Shown: positions 1 through 11,734 of the stretch, in pieces | How the letters are laid out: every line of letters begins with the position of its first letter | Numbering within the stretch: the stretch's first letter is position 1 | Assembly (NCBI RefSeq): GCF_048544455.1 | Contig: NC_133532.1 | Span: 84,895,156-84,959,155, forward strand | Reading direction: 5' to 3' | From: Silene latifolia | Lineage: Eukaryota; Streptophyta; Magnoliopsida; Caryophyllales; Caryophyllaceae | DNA: 64,000 nt | Program-made: the position numbers and the translations under genes | The notes under the pieces: model-generated | What the model was told of the DNA's origin: nothing | Database searches by the model: none | What the model saw: only the letters and a program-made list of their open reading frames with translations

Positions 1-1251
1 AGTCAAACATTTGACTCTACAAAAGTCAAGTACATCCCCTGTTACTTCATCTTCATCAACTCATAACCATGTCATTCACCTGCATCCTCAACAACAGCAG
101 TAGCTCGAAACAAGGCGCCATAACCATTCACCATTCAGTTCAACCCGAAAACCCGTCATCAACAACAGTTCCTTCTCACCATCATCTTCAAACCGTAACA
201 CCTTCCCCTGCTTCAATTCACACATCCACGCCTTCATTCACCATCACCATTCATACTAGCTTCAATCACGAATCACGACAAACTAACTCGTGCAGCTCAT
301 CTCCATCCTCCATTAATCCACCATCAACAACCGTCCCCTGAATTTAAAACAACCCAGCAACCATCTCTTCATAACTCGCCAATTCACCATATCATCCATT
401 TACCATCATTCATCATCACCACACATCAAACCAACCCGCCATTACTCCATCACCATTAAACCAATGTCAACCCGTGCCTCACCTGCTCTCTTCAATGACC
501 GGAAACTCCACCGCCATTTCACCTGCTCCGTCAACAAAACCCGACATCAACCTCGCATTACCTTCTCCATACACACCTGCATCTAGCCCAAATCAGTCCA
601 TAACTCAATTGTACCACCACGCACCACCAGTTCAATCACCATGGCAGCCACCATTCACCAATAAATTCCCATCAACAATTCATACCTCCATCATTTTCGA
701 CCTCCATCCTTCAATCATCATCACCCATCTCACCGCAACCACCGACTACCACAAACCCCCATTACCACCATCAATTTCGCCATCTTTGACTCGGAATCGA
801 AACGAGTTTTTTTATGAAGCTTTGCTCTCTATGCCGGGTACTCCGGCAGCAATGACACCCCCACCGGTAGGCACAACATCAAATTTTCCTCCTTTTGTTG
901 AAGATCTCGCTACCGGTCATGACCCCGACAGCCGGCCTACCGGCATACGACTCGCAATCAACAAATCTCGCATCAATCTTGCTGCTCTCTACCGGCGGCT
1001 CTTCTGCTGGCTCACCGGCACGCAACACACAACACCAAATTGCTCCCCTTTCTTGATTGTTCTCGCTACGGTGCCTGGCTTCGGCGGCTTGCTTGCAGAG
1101 GCCATCTGCTCATTTTGTCCTTCAATTCAATTGTGTCAATGTTGGTTTTGTTTTGGTCGATTGTTTTTGTTTTGTATTATTAGGTTTATTTCTAGTAGTA
1201 TTATTATAATTATTATTATTATTATTATTGGTGATACTCTTATTAGACTAG

Positions 1252-1259
1252 TATATAAG
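1252..1259 (+). promoter_or_regulatory. LTR TATA box
   Basis: TATATAAG, about 130 bp before an AATAAA motif, fits the U3/R layout of a plant LTR. The identical motif occurs in the 3' LTR at 23112-23119. Confidence 0.6.
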
Positions 1260-1385
1260 GAACACTACACACACATTAGAATGGACACTACCAATTTACC
1301 TTAGAAATGAGATTAGAAAATTAGATTAGTTCATTCTCCTCTCAAATATTGTAGAACCCTAATATTTCCTCTCTCATTTTCATTC

Positions 1386-1391
1386 AATAAA
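1386..1391 (+). promoter_or_regulatory. LTR polyadenylation signal
   Basis: AATAAA downstream of the LTR TATA box; the matching copy is at 23246-23251 in the 3' LTR. Confidence 0.5.
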
Positions 1392-2392
1392 AAGTAATCT
1401 TTCCTTAATTATTAGTTTAATTATTCTCTAGTTTATGCTAGTTCTTCATTTTCTTATTAGTATACAATTAGTCATTTGGGTTGTATTTCGGGAACAAGAA
1501 GAAATTCATTCTTCCATTATTGTCCAAGCTTGTTCATTTCCTCTTTGTTGGTACAATTCTCATCTTTTGTTTACATTTACTTCAATTGTTTACATTTCTT
1601 ATGTTGTTTAATCATTATTCATCTAAAGTAGTAATCTTTATCATGTTTACAATGTTTACTTGTGTTTTGTTGCAATTTATTGTTGAATTCTCACCCATGA
1701 ACATGTGTGAGTAGTCTAATCTAGGGTCTAAGGGGAATTTGGGTAATTAAGGGGATGAATTTGGGTTGTTAACCTTTTGAATTGGGTGATTATGTGGTTT
1801 CTACTCTTAATGCATTTGAAGTGTTTGTGGAAATGCCTCAATGAAAATTGGACATTTCATTAACATGTTTGGCTTACCTTGGTGCATTGTGCTATTAGAT
1901 AGTTTTAGAAGTGCTTATCGATGAGTTTTAATGAAAGTTAGAACATCTCTTTGATGCATTCGATCCGTCTTGGTGCTCATGCTATTGGGTAGTCTTTATG
2001 CTTTATTTGTAGCTATTTCATCTCGATCAAGTGACAACTTATTGAGGAGCTTAAGGTGACTAAGAAATTAGTTTTAAACCCTTGACCACTATTATTACCC
2101 TTCTCTTGTTAGACCTTGTTTCTCCCCCTAATTGCCCTTTGTGAACCCAAAGACCTTAGCCTCCCCTTATTAATTAAAAAACAATTTCATTTAGTTTAAA
2201 TTTTATACCTTATTGCATCTTAGTTTACAGTTTAATCAACCTCTTACTTTTGTTTGACTAAAATAGGATTTGAAACGGACTAAGTATACACCACTGCCAT
2301 CTTTGTGTTCGACACCCGAATAAATACTACTTTTAATTGGGTTTATAAATTATATTTTTGATTGGGAAGTGACGACAAATCCCTACATCAAA

Positions 2393-2410
2393 TGGCGCCG
2401 TTGCCGGGGA
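2393..2410 (+). promoter_or_regulatory. Primer-binding site, tRNA-Asp type
   Basis: TGGCGCCGTTGCCGGGGA starts two bases after the LTR end. It is complementary to the 3' end of plant tRNA-Asp including CCA, as known for Athila-type elements. It primes minus-strand DNA synthesis. Confidence 0.9.
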
Positions 2411-2555
2411 TGGCGTTAGGTTATGCTTAGTTAGTTAAAGTTTTTAGCTTTAGTCTTTAGTTGTTGTTTGCTTGTTGGTGTAGTTTGTGTGCTTCTTGTA
2501 GAGTGTGTGATTTTTGCCTTACCCTAGTGTGTAAAAGCACTAGGAGTCTTACGGT

Positions 2556-5500
2556 TTGTCAAGTCGTATGCCTAGGAGGAACCACCAAGCTTTGCTCTTT
2601 GACTCCGATCCCGAAAGGCTTTTTAGGGCCTTAAGGAATAGGACAATTGCAAGGGTTAGAACCTCTTCTCAAGCAACCATAAACCACGCAAATCCACCCA
2701 TCCAACCTCTCATTGAAAACACAACACAACAACAACCAAACAATACAATTGAGCCTCCAATAGAAAATCCATTTCACAACTTCCAATTTCCAAATAGCCC
2801 ACCTCAAACACCACCTCCTCATATACCAAATCCACCACCACCAATGGCTTTACGTGACCATAACCGTCCTAACCACAATGATGCTTGTGACCCAATTAAT
2901 TTCGGCACCTTGGCTCCCAATAACTTTGAGATGCACCCCGCCCAAGTGAGGTTGATTGAAAAAGACTTGTTCGGAGGGCATATTGAAGAGGATGCCCATG
3001 CTCACCTCCGGAAGTTTAAGAGGAAGGTTTCAATGATGAAAAAGAATGGGGTGTCCGAGGACACCTTGAGAATGATGTTATTTCCGTTTTCATTGACGGG
3101 CAAGGCGGACCGGTGGTTGAACATTCACCCCCCGGATACCTTCACGACATGAGATGCCTTGGCTAAAGCATTCATGGCCAAATATTACCCTTCATCAAAG
3201 ACCGCAATGCTCCGTAATGAGATTCATACATTTCAACAAGAGGATGGGGAGTCTTTAGGTGAAGCTTGGGACCGATATCAAGACTTAATAGCAAGTTGTC
3301 CCCATCATGGAATCCCAGAATGGTACATCACTCAAACATTCTTTCAAACTTTGCTACCGAGGACTAAGGAGATGGTAAATGCCTCCGCGGGGGGAGGATT
3401 TGATCACTTGAATGGTGAAGAGGGCGCGACATTGATCAAGAAAATGGTGGACTCCGAGGCAAACTATGGCACAAGAGTGAATGTCTTGAGAAGAAGTACG
3501 CACCCTCCCGAATTCTTAGTAAATGTGGAGACTAATGCTAAGCTTGATATGCTCACCAAGAAGCTTGAAGAGTTGAGTAGGAAGAAGCAAGTGAACCAAG
3601 TGAGCCAAACTACCACACCTCATGGACCATCCATGGAAGAAGTGATGCAAAGATCAACTTGTGAGTCATGTGGAGGTATGGGTCACACTTATGAAGTATG
3701 TGCAAATAACCACCATAACAACTTTGATGGGAACAATGTGCAAGAGGTGAATGCTTTCCAAGCATTTAACAATTTCTCCAACCGTCCACCTAGGCCCTCA
3801 TTCAACAACAACCAAGGATCCAACCAAAACTTTGCCAACCAATCTCAAGCATACCAAGATTATGGGTGTAACCAAGGGAACCAAGGTAATCAAAACTTTT
3901 ACCAAGGAAACCAAGCCAACCAAGGGTTTGGTCAAGGATTCAATCACTGGAACAACAACAATTGGAACAATCAAGGCTACAACAATAATCAAAGGTACAA
4001 CCAAGGGCAAAATCAAGGGTTTAATCAAGGGTACCAAGGGAACAACCAAAATTCCAACTTTAGAGATCAAGGATATGGCTTTCCTTTTCCAATTTCCAAG
4101 CAACCTTTCAACCAAGAGCCACCACCCCAAGCTAGTAATACCATGGGAGATGATAAATATGACAACTTAGTGAAGTTGATAGGGGATTTGGCAAGTAATA
4201 CCCAACAACAAATCAAAAGTCTTGAAGCTAAAGTGGCTTCCCAAGCTCTCATGAGTGCTCAAAAACCACCGGGTGTGTTTCTAAGACAAGGGCAAAATCC
4301 AAGGGACCCTATGAAGGCAAAGAAAGTTAATGCTATCATGGTTGGAGTTGAAGAGGAAAAAGAAGAGTCATTTGGTTTGCCATGTCAAGAGGAGTTATCA
4401 TACATTACTCCCTTTTCCATGGCTATGGAAACATTTCAAGAAGTTGACCATGAGCCCGAAAAAGGGAGCATAGAATATTATGTGCTTGAGCAAATAATGA
4501 CAATTCATGGTACAAGCTTAGATGTTGAAGTCGACCCGGATAAGGGAGAGATGGTTATGAGTACACCAACCATTATGAGTGAAGAATTTGTGCTTGAAAA
4601 AATTGTGGGAGCACCAAATGTGATGGTAGAGGTTGAGGAGAACCCGGAAGAAGAAGAAGAGATGGTGATGATAGAAGAACACTCTTTGGCCAAGCAAGAA
4701 GGGGCCAATGATAATTCAAGGTATGATAAATTTATGGACTTGGTAAAGAAAATGGAAGCCTCCAATCCACCTTTGGTAGATATGCCTTGTTACTCCGAAT
4801 TCCTTGAAGAAGTCATTTCTAGAAGAGTGGGCATTAGTAGCCATGAGCTTGATGCCTCAAGTGAGGAGTGCAATGTGGTCAAATCTAAAGAAATCCCCGT
4901 CAAACTTGATGATCCCGGGAGTTTCTCAATTCCTTGTACCGTTGGTGACCAAAAGGTGGATAGTGCTTTGTGTGACTTAGGGGCAAGTGTGAGTGTCATA
5001 CCACTTGCCCTTGTGAAGAGGTTAAATATTTCAATCTTAACCCGCACTTCCATTACAATCAAGCTTGTCGATGGGACATTCAAGTCTCCGAAAGGGATTC
5101 TCAAGGATATCATGGTTCAAATTGGTAAGCTTTCAATTCCTACCGATTTTGTTGTGTTGGACATCCCTATGGGAAGACGCTCTCGTATCATTCTTGGTAG
5201 GCCATTTTTGGCCACGGGAGGAGCTACCATAGATGTCAAAGAGGGACGATTGTCATTCAAAGTCGGGAAGGAAAAAGTTGAATTCAAGCTACCACATGCT
5301 TCAAGGAAAACCGTGGTTCAAAACATGTTTGCCGTGGAAACTATAGAGCTCCATGAGAATGAAGATGAGAACATGGAACTCTTGATTGCTTTTGAGCCAA
5401 AAGTTGATGATGAGCCACCGGATAAGTTCCTTGAAGAAGAAGTGAATGCTAAAGATAAGTGTGGGGAAAAGGGCAAGACTTGGGAAACCGAGTTCAATTC

Positions 5501-5777
5501 TAGCACCAATGCCCCTCCAAAATCAAAACCGGGAATTGAAAAGAAGAAGCCAAAAAGATGGAGGAAGAGATCGAAAGGAAAGAGGGTATGTGACCCTAAT
5601 ATTGACAAAGAGACTAAGGAAAAGCTTGAAGAAGAAATGAACCGAAAATGGCAAGAAGTTCAAGATACCATGAGTAAGTTGCATGATATGATGAGGAAGA
5701 ACAAGGGTTCGTGTGTTGTTGACTCTTGTGTTGAAGGTGGAAGGTTGGTGGGATCCCGGGATATTGATCCCGGTTGA
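2556..5777 (+). pseudogene. Athila-type gag-protease polyprotein with one in-frame stop
   Basis: A single 1,074-codon frame is broken once, by TGA at 3150-3152, at a point where Athila-type gag usually has Trp. In order it shows a Pro/Asn-rich N terminus, the retrotransposon gag domain (FPFSLTGKADRWL, then MAKYYPSSKTAMLRNEIHTF after the stop), a CCHC zinc knuckle (CESCGGMGHTYEVC, near 3660-3702), an Asn/Gln/Gly-rich stretch (about 3780-4080), an acidic region, and a retropepsin-like domain (CDLGASVSVIPLA near 4971-5010, later IILGRPFLATGGATIDV). The C terminus is basic and may form a coiled coil. No RT follows. The start is the first ATG in frame, 145 bp after the PBS. The product would form the capsid and protease of virus-like particles. 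Apart from the one stop the frame is intact, which suggests recent loss or stop suppression. Confidence 0.88.
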
Positions 5778-6262
5778 ATGAAGTCTTTGAATGAAGAGGT
5801 TTGGTGGAGTTACTTAAGAACCACCGCAATGTATATATTCTTCTCCTCTTTAATTAAGTTTTTTCCGCATTTTGCATTTAGTGACATGATTCGATAAGGA
5901 GCTAATCTAAATTAGCTCTCTTTACATTCATATAGTATAGGTTGCATCGTATTTCAATATTGCATATAGGTTAGATCATGCATTGCATTCTTATTTGAAA
6001 ACCACTAAAAATTTGAAAAATCAAAAAATCAACAAAAACATGTATTTCATTTCCGAATTTCCTCCACACATTTATTTCCTTTGGAAATATGTAAATAAAT
6101 AAGTGTAGGGAGGAAATTCCATCATTTTAAAAATACAAAAACATGTTATTTATTTTCAAAAATTCAAAAAAAATCCAAAAACATGTTCTTTAATTTCGAA
6201 AAATTCAAAAACCACCAAAAATATGTTGTTTATTTTTCCTATTCTCTCCCTATACTTTGTTC

Positions 6263-6301
6263 CATTGAGGACAATGAAAATTTCAAGTGTGGGGAGGGAA
6301 A
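6263..6301 (+). promoter_or_regulatory. Central polypurine-tract-like motif
   Basis: A CATTGAGGACAATG block is followed by AAGTGTGGGGAGGGAAA, very like the terminal PPT at 8546-8559. A related motif lies inside the young element at 14596-14631 on the minus strand. Its role as a second plus-strand primer is inference. Confidence 0.5.
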
Positions 6302-7550
6302 TATCCAATTTGTGAATATTGTCTATATTTGTTCATATCATTATATACTTGTAAATTTAAGAAAAAAACAAGAAAATGCCTAAAAATCGAAAAAAATTCA
6401 AAAATTCCAAAAATATTGCATTGTATATATATGTTTGGCTAACCTTTGGCATATGCATTGACCATTTGAGGCAAAAAGGAGCTAGACGTCGCTTGGTAAA
6501 CTCGTTCTAATCTCTTACTCTTTTACCGTTCTTTCTTTATATATATCTTGCATATTTGAAGGAGAATGGGATTTTGTGCCTTGGATGTTCCCTTGGGGAA
6601 CTTGTGGATTGTTGGTGTTGATGTGTTGCTAGGATTAGTCAAAATTGTTGCATGTTTACCTTATGTTCATTTCAATTTCTTGCATGCATTTGTTTCACAT
6701 GTATATATGTGTTGTGTTTCCTTCTCATTGCATTGAGTTTGTATATAAATTTTTGAACAAAATTTGGTCTAGGAAGGGAGCATGATACCCTCTATGATGA
6801 TATTGTCTAGACCGTGTCTTTCTCCTCTTAGTGGCTTGCACCTTGTGACTTCCTTGTTAGGGTGTTTGCTTGCAAATACCCGGGAAATGAGGCTAGACCG
6901 GAAAGTTTTGACCACCATGTGAGACCAAGACCGTAGACTAGGCCTAGATTTCGACATAGCTACTTTCATGTGAGGTTTAGAGCCTCCTTGGGACCGGTAC
7001 ATCCATACCCGGTCTGCCTTAGGTGTGAGTAGGCTCTTTGCGTGGCATGTTACATCACGACGCACAAGCATGGCGTCCTTTCCTTTTTAGACCATGAGAT
7101 GTTCATTTATGTGCATATTTTGAAACAATTAGTTGCATTTCACTTTTGAGCCTTACATTGCCAAATAAGCCTATTTTTCGACCCTTTAGACAAGATCCTA
7201 TTTTGCTAACCCCTTTTGAGCTTGAACCTCTCTTTTGGCACCTACAAAACTAGCTACATACCATAAACAACCTTCCCTTATCAAGAAAGTTGCTTACATG
7301 TTGTTGGTTGTATGAAGAAGGGTGTTTTGAGTCCTAGTTGATGATTTGAGTCGGAATAATTGCCTTCATTTGGTTGGTTTGAATAAAGAGGTTTTGAAAA
7401 AGAAAAGAAAAGAAAATAGAAAAGGAGAAAAATGTAAGGAAAAAGAAAAAAATTTGCACTTATACTTTGTTTGATGAGAAAAAGCCAAGCAACACTCCTT
7501 TCATCAATGGAGTAGAAAAAGGCGTTGCAAGAATAAAAGGGCATTTGATG

Positions 7551-7760
7551 TTTTTCCTAAGTGAGTCGGGTTTACACAATTTTTGCTTGATTTTGGCAAG
7601 CCAATTTCTTGTTAGGGTGTAGACATTACTCATTGGTTGCAATAAGGTGATAATTTTCGTGTTTTTCCAAAGTGAGTCGGGTTTGCACAATGTTTGCATA
7701 AATTCGGGGAACCAATTTTTGTTAGGGTGTAGACGTTACTCATTTGTTGCAATAAAGTGG
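7551..7760 (+). repeat. Two-copy direct repeat, ~111-bp period
   Basis: Copies start at 7551 and 7662. They share GTGAGTCGGGTTT.CACAAT and TTGTTAGGGTGTAGAC.TTAC, followed by TTGCAATAA. Non-coding. Confidence 0.75.
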
Positions 7761-8545
7761 AAGAAATGGAATTTTGGTAACTTCTTGATGTGTACCTCCA
7801 CATTTTTCCAAAATGGTGCTTGCACCAATCCCGTATCTTCCCGTCACCTAGCCCCGTTACAACCCTTGTTTCTCTTATGCATATTTTCCTTTTTTTTGCA
7901 TCTCATTAATGGTCTTGTAGGAGAGGATTCCATGTTAGATTGCGGGCATGTCTCACGAGTCGAGTAGTTGAGTGATTTTGGTTACTTTTTGGCACAAAAA
8001 TCACCCGTTCTAAAAAGAAAATGAGAGACTAGTGAAAACCGTGAGGAAGTCGGTGGTCTAGGTCCCCTTAGTCATGGGTCAATTTAGTCGAATCTTGTGT
8101 GTGTCATGTAAATCTCGAAGGTTAGGCTTTGCTTCCCCCTTTCCCGCCTTTGAATCTGTTTCCTAGGCATTTGGTTGTCATATTGAGGTTGCTTGAGCCA
8201 CCACTAGGGCATTGACACCCCGCCAAGACTATGAGACGGTATCTCCCGACCAAAACCTTTAATTGTTCAAAGCAAAACGGCCGCTTAGATGTGGAAAGTG
8301 GTTTGACTTTTTGTGATGCATCCTATATCTTGATTCGTGCTTAAATGTTAGATGTGTCAAAATTTTCTGCAAGCCCCCACTTGCCTTGCATCGGAATGCA
8401 TACCTCATTGTGTTTCGGTGTGAGTTGAAGGGACGGAGAAGGCCCGTTAATTGCCTTTCATCGGATATTATTAGTTTAGCTAGCTTTCTTATATTACGGG
8501 TCTTAGTTTAATTTAATGAGCTTACTCGAGGACGAGTAAGGTTTA

Positions 8546-8559
8546 AGTGTGGGGAGATT
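8546..8559 (+). promoter_or_regulatory. Polypurine tract of Athila-like element
   Basis: AGTGTGGGGAGATT directly precedes the TGATGAGTAG start of the 3' LTR. It primes plus-strand DNA synthesis. Confidence 0.85.
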
Positions 8560-9537
8560 TGATGAGTAGTATTTTGGTAGTTTTTACCCCGCATTTATAC
8601 CTTATTCCGACCCGATTTTGAATGCTTAAACGGTTAAAAAGCTCATTTATTAACTAGTTTATAATAATTAGATGTCTTTGTCATATTTAGTATTTAATTG
8701 TATTTTTATTGAAATATTCACATAGCTCATTTATTTACGTATTTATAATAATTAGTCCTCGTGGTTATATTTAATAATTAATCGGTTTTATATATTATTA
8801 TTATTATTATCATATTTATATTTATATAATTTGTAGGTGAGGCGGAATAATAAAGAGGAGAAAGCAAGGCGGAATAATGAGAGTGAAATTGAAGAGCAAA
8901 GCAAGTTGAGACGGGTTTTTATTATACGGAGTAATAAAAAGTGGAAGTCAAGCAAGACCCCAAGTCAAACATTTGACTCTACAAAAGTCAAGTACATCCC
9001 CTGTTACTTCATCTTCATCAACTCATAACCATGTCATTCACCTGCATCCTCAACAGCAGCAGCAGCTCGAAACAAGGCACCATAACCATTCACCATTCAG
9101 TTCAACCCGAAAACCCGTCATCAACAACAGTTCCTTCTCACCATCATCTTCAAACCGTAACACCTTCCCCTGCTTCAGTTCACACATCCACGCCTTCATT
9201 CACCATCACCATTCATACTAGCTTCAATCACGAATCACGACAAACTAACTCGTGCAGCTCATCTCCATCCTCCATTAATCCACCATCAACAACCGTCCCC
9301 TGAATTTCAAACAACCCAGCAACCATCTCTTCATAACTCGCCAATTCACCATATCATCCATTTACCATCATTCGTCATCACCACACATCAAACCAACCCG
9401 CCATTACTCCATCACCATTAAACCAATGTCAACCCGTGCCTCACCTGCTCTCTTCAATGACCGGAAACTCCACCGCCATTTCACCTGCTCCGTCAACAAA
9501 ACCCGACATCAACCTCGCATTACCTTCTCCATACACA
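8560..9537 (+). repeat. 3' LTR, left part (up to CACTA insertion)
   Basis: Starts TGATGAGTAG after the PPT. From 8963 it matches window positions 1-577. It is interrupted at 9538 by the CACTA terminus and resumes at 22441. Confidence 0.92.
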
Positions 9538-9780
9538 CACTACAAGAAAAAGTGGTTTGGGCGACAAAATGGTTCAATATGGGCAACAAATATTAAACTT
9601 GTTGCACAACGATATTAGCATAGGCAACGACCTTAATTTCGTCATTAAAAGTTACCCTTTGTGCAACGATACAAATATTTGTTGCCCTATTATCAACTTT
9701 CGGCGACGACATTAGTTTTTGTCGCCATTAAAATTCTTATAGGCTGCAATTTACACTAAATTGTCGCCTTTACTCGGAAA
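9538..9780 (+). repeat. CACTA terminal motif and subterminal repeats
   Basis: The terminal CACTACAAGAAAAA is followed by repeated short motifs in both orientations: GGCGACAA, GGGCAACAAAT, TTGTTGC, GCAACGA and GGCGACGAC. Such subterminal arrays are transposase-binding regions in CACTA elements. Binding here is inferred. Confidence 0.75.
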
Positions 9781-10893
9781 AAAAAAGGCGCAAAAATTTC
9801 CCCCCAAAATAATTCCCACCCAAATAATTTACACTACACCCAAATAAGCCCCTTATTTTTCCCTGTATAATTCCCACCTAAATAATTTACCCCAATTTCA
9901 AAACCCTAATTTCTCTTCTCTAGAATCTACCATTCGTTTTATCGCTTTCTTCATCAGATCACCGTAATCTCTCCTTCCTTATCTTACTTTCGCAGGTTTG
10001 TTTTTTATTAAATCATTGTTGTCAGTTGAATTATTGGTAGTAGTGTCTAAGGGAATTTTTTGTATCTTTGTCGTTGTTGTTGTCGTCGTCACCATCGATT
10101 GTCGTATCTCGGAGCTCCATTTGAGCAACTTAACAGTTCCCTGAATTTGATAAGGGATTCATTATACAATAATTGGTTCAAATAAGCATAAGATTTAAGA
10201 ATGGAAAAATGAAATACTTGAAATAAATAAATAAGTGTGTATGTATGTGTATGAGACGATTGTTTAGTGGTTATCCTGATAAACAAAAGGAAAAAATATA
10301 GTAGTAAGTGTTCAATGGAAAAAATAAAGTAATGGTCCATTATATAAGTGTATGTGTATGTCGAGAGCTGTGTTGTTAATTAATCTAAAATTTGTTGTTG
10401 TAATTGTCAATCTTGTTGTGTAGTTTGACTTAATGTTTCATATAGAGGTAATTTATTAGTCACAATTTGTAATTTAATACTACCATTTTGTCGGCCTCGA
10501 AAAAATTTCACAATTTTATATTTAGAATGGCATGATTTGAGTCGCCACTTTCAGCGATTAATTCTATTAAACAAGTAGAAGTAAAGAGAATTTCCAATGG
10601 AGTTGGAAACTCAGTAGATTGTTTTTTTATTGTTAAAGTTAATTCTTGATGTACTAACTACTAAGCTAATATTGTTGTTGACTACAGAGTTTTTTACTAG
10701 TTTCACTTGTATTTCTGTGCTTTTGGCTTTCCGTTTCATTATACAACTCACTGGTTACCAATTTTTTTATTGTGGTTAGTCCCCAAAAATGGACCCTTTA
10801 TCCTAGCTTTTTTTGGTCAGTAAGCTTTCTCCTTTTCTAATTAGTCTCAATTCAATATTTTTTACTAACTTGCTTTCTGTTTTCGGGTCAAGA
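9781..10893 (+). other. CACTA 5' untranslated and leader region
   Basis: No gene. A pyrimidine-rich leader (AAACCCTAATTTCTC near 9900) and possible 5' intron precede the transposase ATG at 10894. Confidence 0.5.
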
Positions 10894-11734
10894 ATGAATA
10901 GAAATCGGAGTTGGATGAATCATAATGGGGTAAAGGATAGGCGAAAACCGGAGTATAAGGCTGGTGTCGACCAATTCCTAGAATTTGCTTTTAAGGATAA
11001 CAGTGTCGAAACAATGTCGAAATGTCCATGTTTGAACTGTAGATTGTGTTTTGCCCATAATCGAAAGACCATGCAATGTCACTTACTAGTTTATGGCATC
11101 GATCCTAGTTATAACCCGTGGGTTAGCCACGGAGAAAGTGAGGAGTTAAATTATAGTAGTGAAGATGAAAATCAAGGGGAGATTTGAAGTAGTGAGGATG
11201 ATGAAATGCCATTTGATGACATGGCTCCATTGGTATTTGATGCAACAAATCATTGGAACTATACCAATCCTACTGTTGATGGAGAAGAGGAAACCATTGG
11301 GGTTGGGTCCTCTATACCTGATGGCGATGCTTCTAAGGTGTTCGATAAGTTAGTTGAAGATATGGAGGCTATGTTGTATACTGGTTGTGAGACTTATAAG
11401 AGATTGGAGTTCATTGTTTCATTATTACATATCAAAGTTTCAAATAAGTGATCTGATAGTTCTTTTTCAATGTTATTAAAGGTGTTACATAGGGCTTTCA
11501 ATTATGATAAAAATTTCCCAGAAAGTGCCTATGAAGCAAAAAAGTATACAAAAGCACTTGGGTTAGACTATGTTAAGATTGATGCATGTATCAACCATTG
11601 CATTTTGTTTCGAAAAGAATTTGCAAATGAAGAAAAATGTCCTAAATGTTTAGCCTCTAGATGGAAGGAGAAAGTTGTGCAAGGTTGTGATGAATGGTCA
11701 GATGATGACAACATCCGAAAAATAACTCGTATAC
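10894..11734 (+). pseudogene. CACTA TNP2-like transposase, 5' part
   Basis: The ATG at 10894 opens a Transpos_assoc-type zinc-binding domain (MSKCPCLNCRLCFAHN, then MQCHLLVYGIDPSYNPWVSHGE-like tail). A region follows with YEAKKYTKALGLDYVKID and CPKCLASRW, the usual N-terminal part of TNP2. Two in-frame TGA codons (11185-11187 and 11449-11451) break the frame. At 11734 it is split by the LTR element; the same frame resumes at 18073 once the element and the duplicated TATAC are discounted. The enzyme would bind CACTA ends and carry out cut-and-paste transposition in the nucleus. This copy cannot encode it as it stands. Confidence 0.85.

Larger units (their letters stand above)
1..2390 (+). repeat. 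5' LTR of Athila-like element (left end outside window)
   Basis: Positions 1 onward match the 3' LTR from 8963, and positions 579-2390 match 22441-24249. The LTR ends in TACATCA directly before the PBS. It contains an (ATT)n microsatellite near 1200-1230, a TATA box, and an AATAAA motif. A 90-codon open frame near its left end is kept in both LTR copies but has low-complexity Ser/Thr/His composition and no recognisable domain, so I do not call it a gene. Confidence 0.93.
5778..8545 (+). other. Non-coding 3' internal region of Athila-like element
   Basis: No credible gene is visible. It contains A-rich degenerate repeats (about 6000-6400), a central polypurine-tract-like motif, and a duplicated ~100-bp unit. 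It occupies the place where pol would lie in an autonomous relative. Confidence 0.7.

Noticed and set aside
69-341. 90-codon open frame repeated at 9031-9303
   Set aside because: It is conserved only because both copies are LTRs. Composition is low-complexity Ser/Thr/His and there is no domain.
3751-4170. Open frames in other frames and on the minus strand across the Asn/Gln-rich gag region
   Set aside because: Shadows of the gag frame caused by its repetitive codons.
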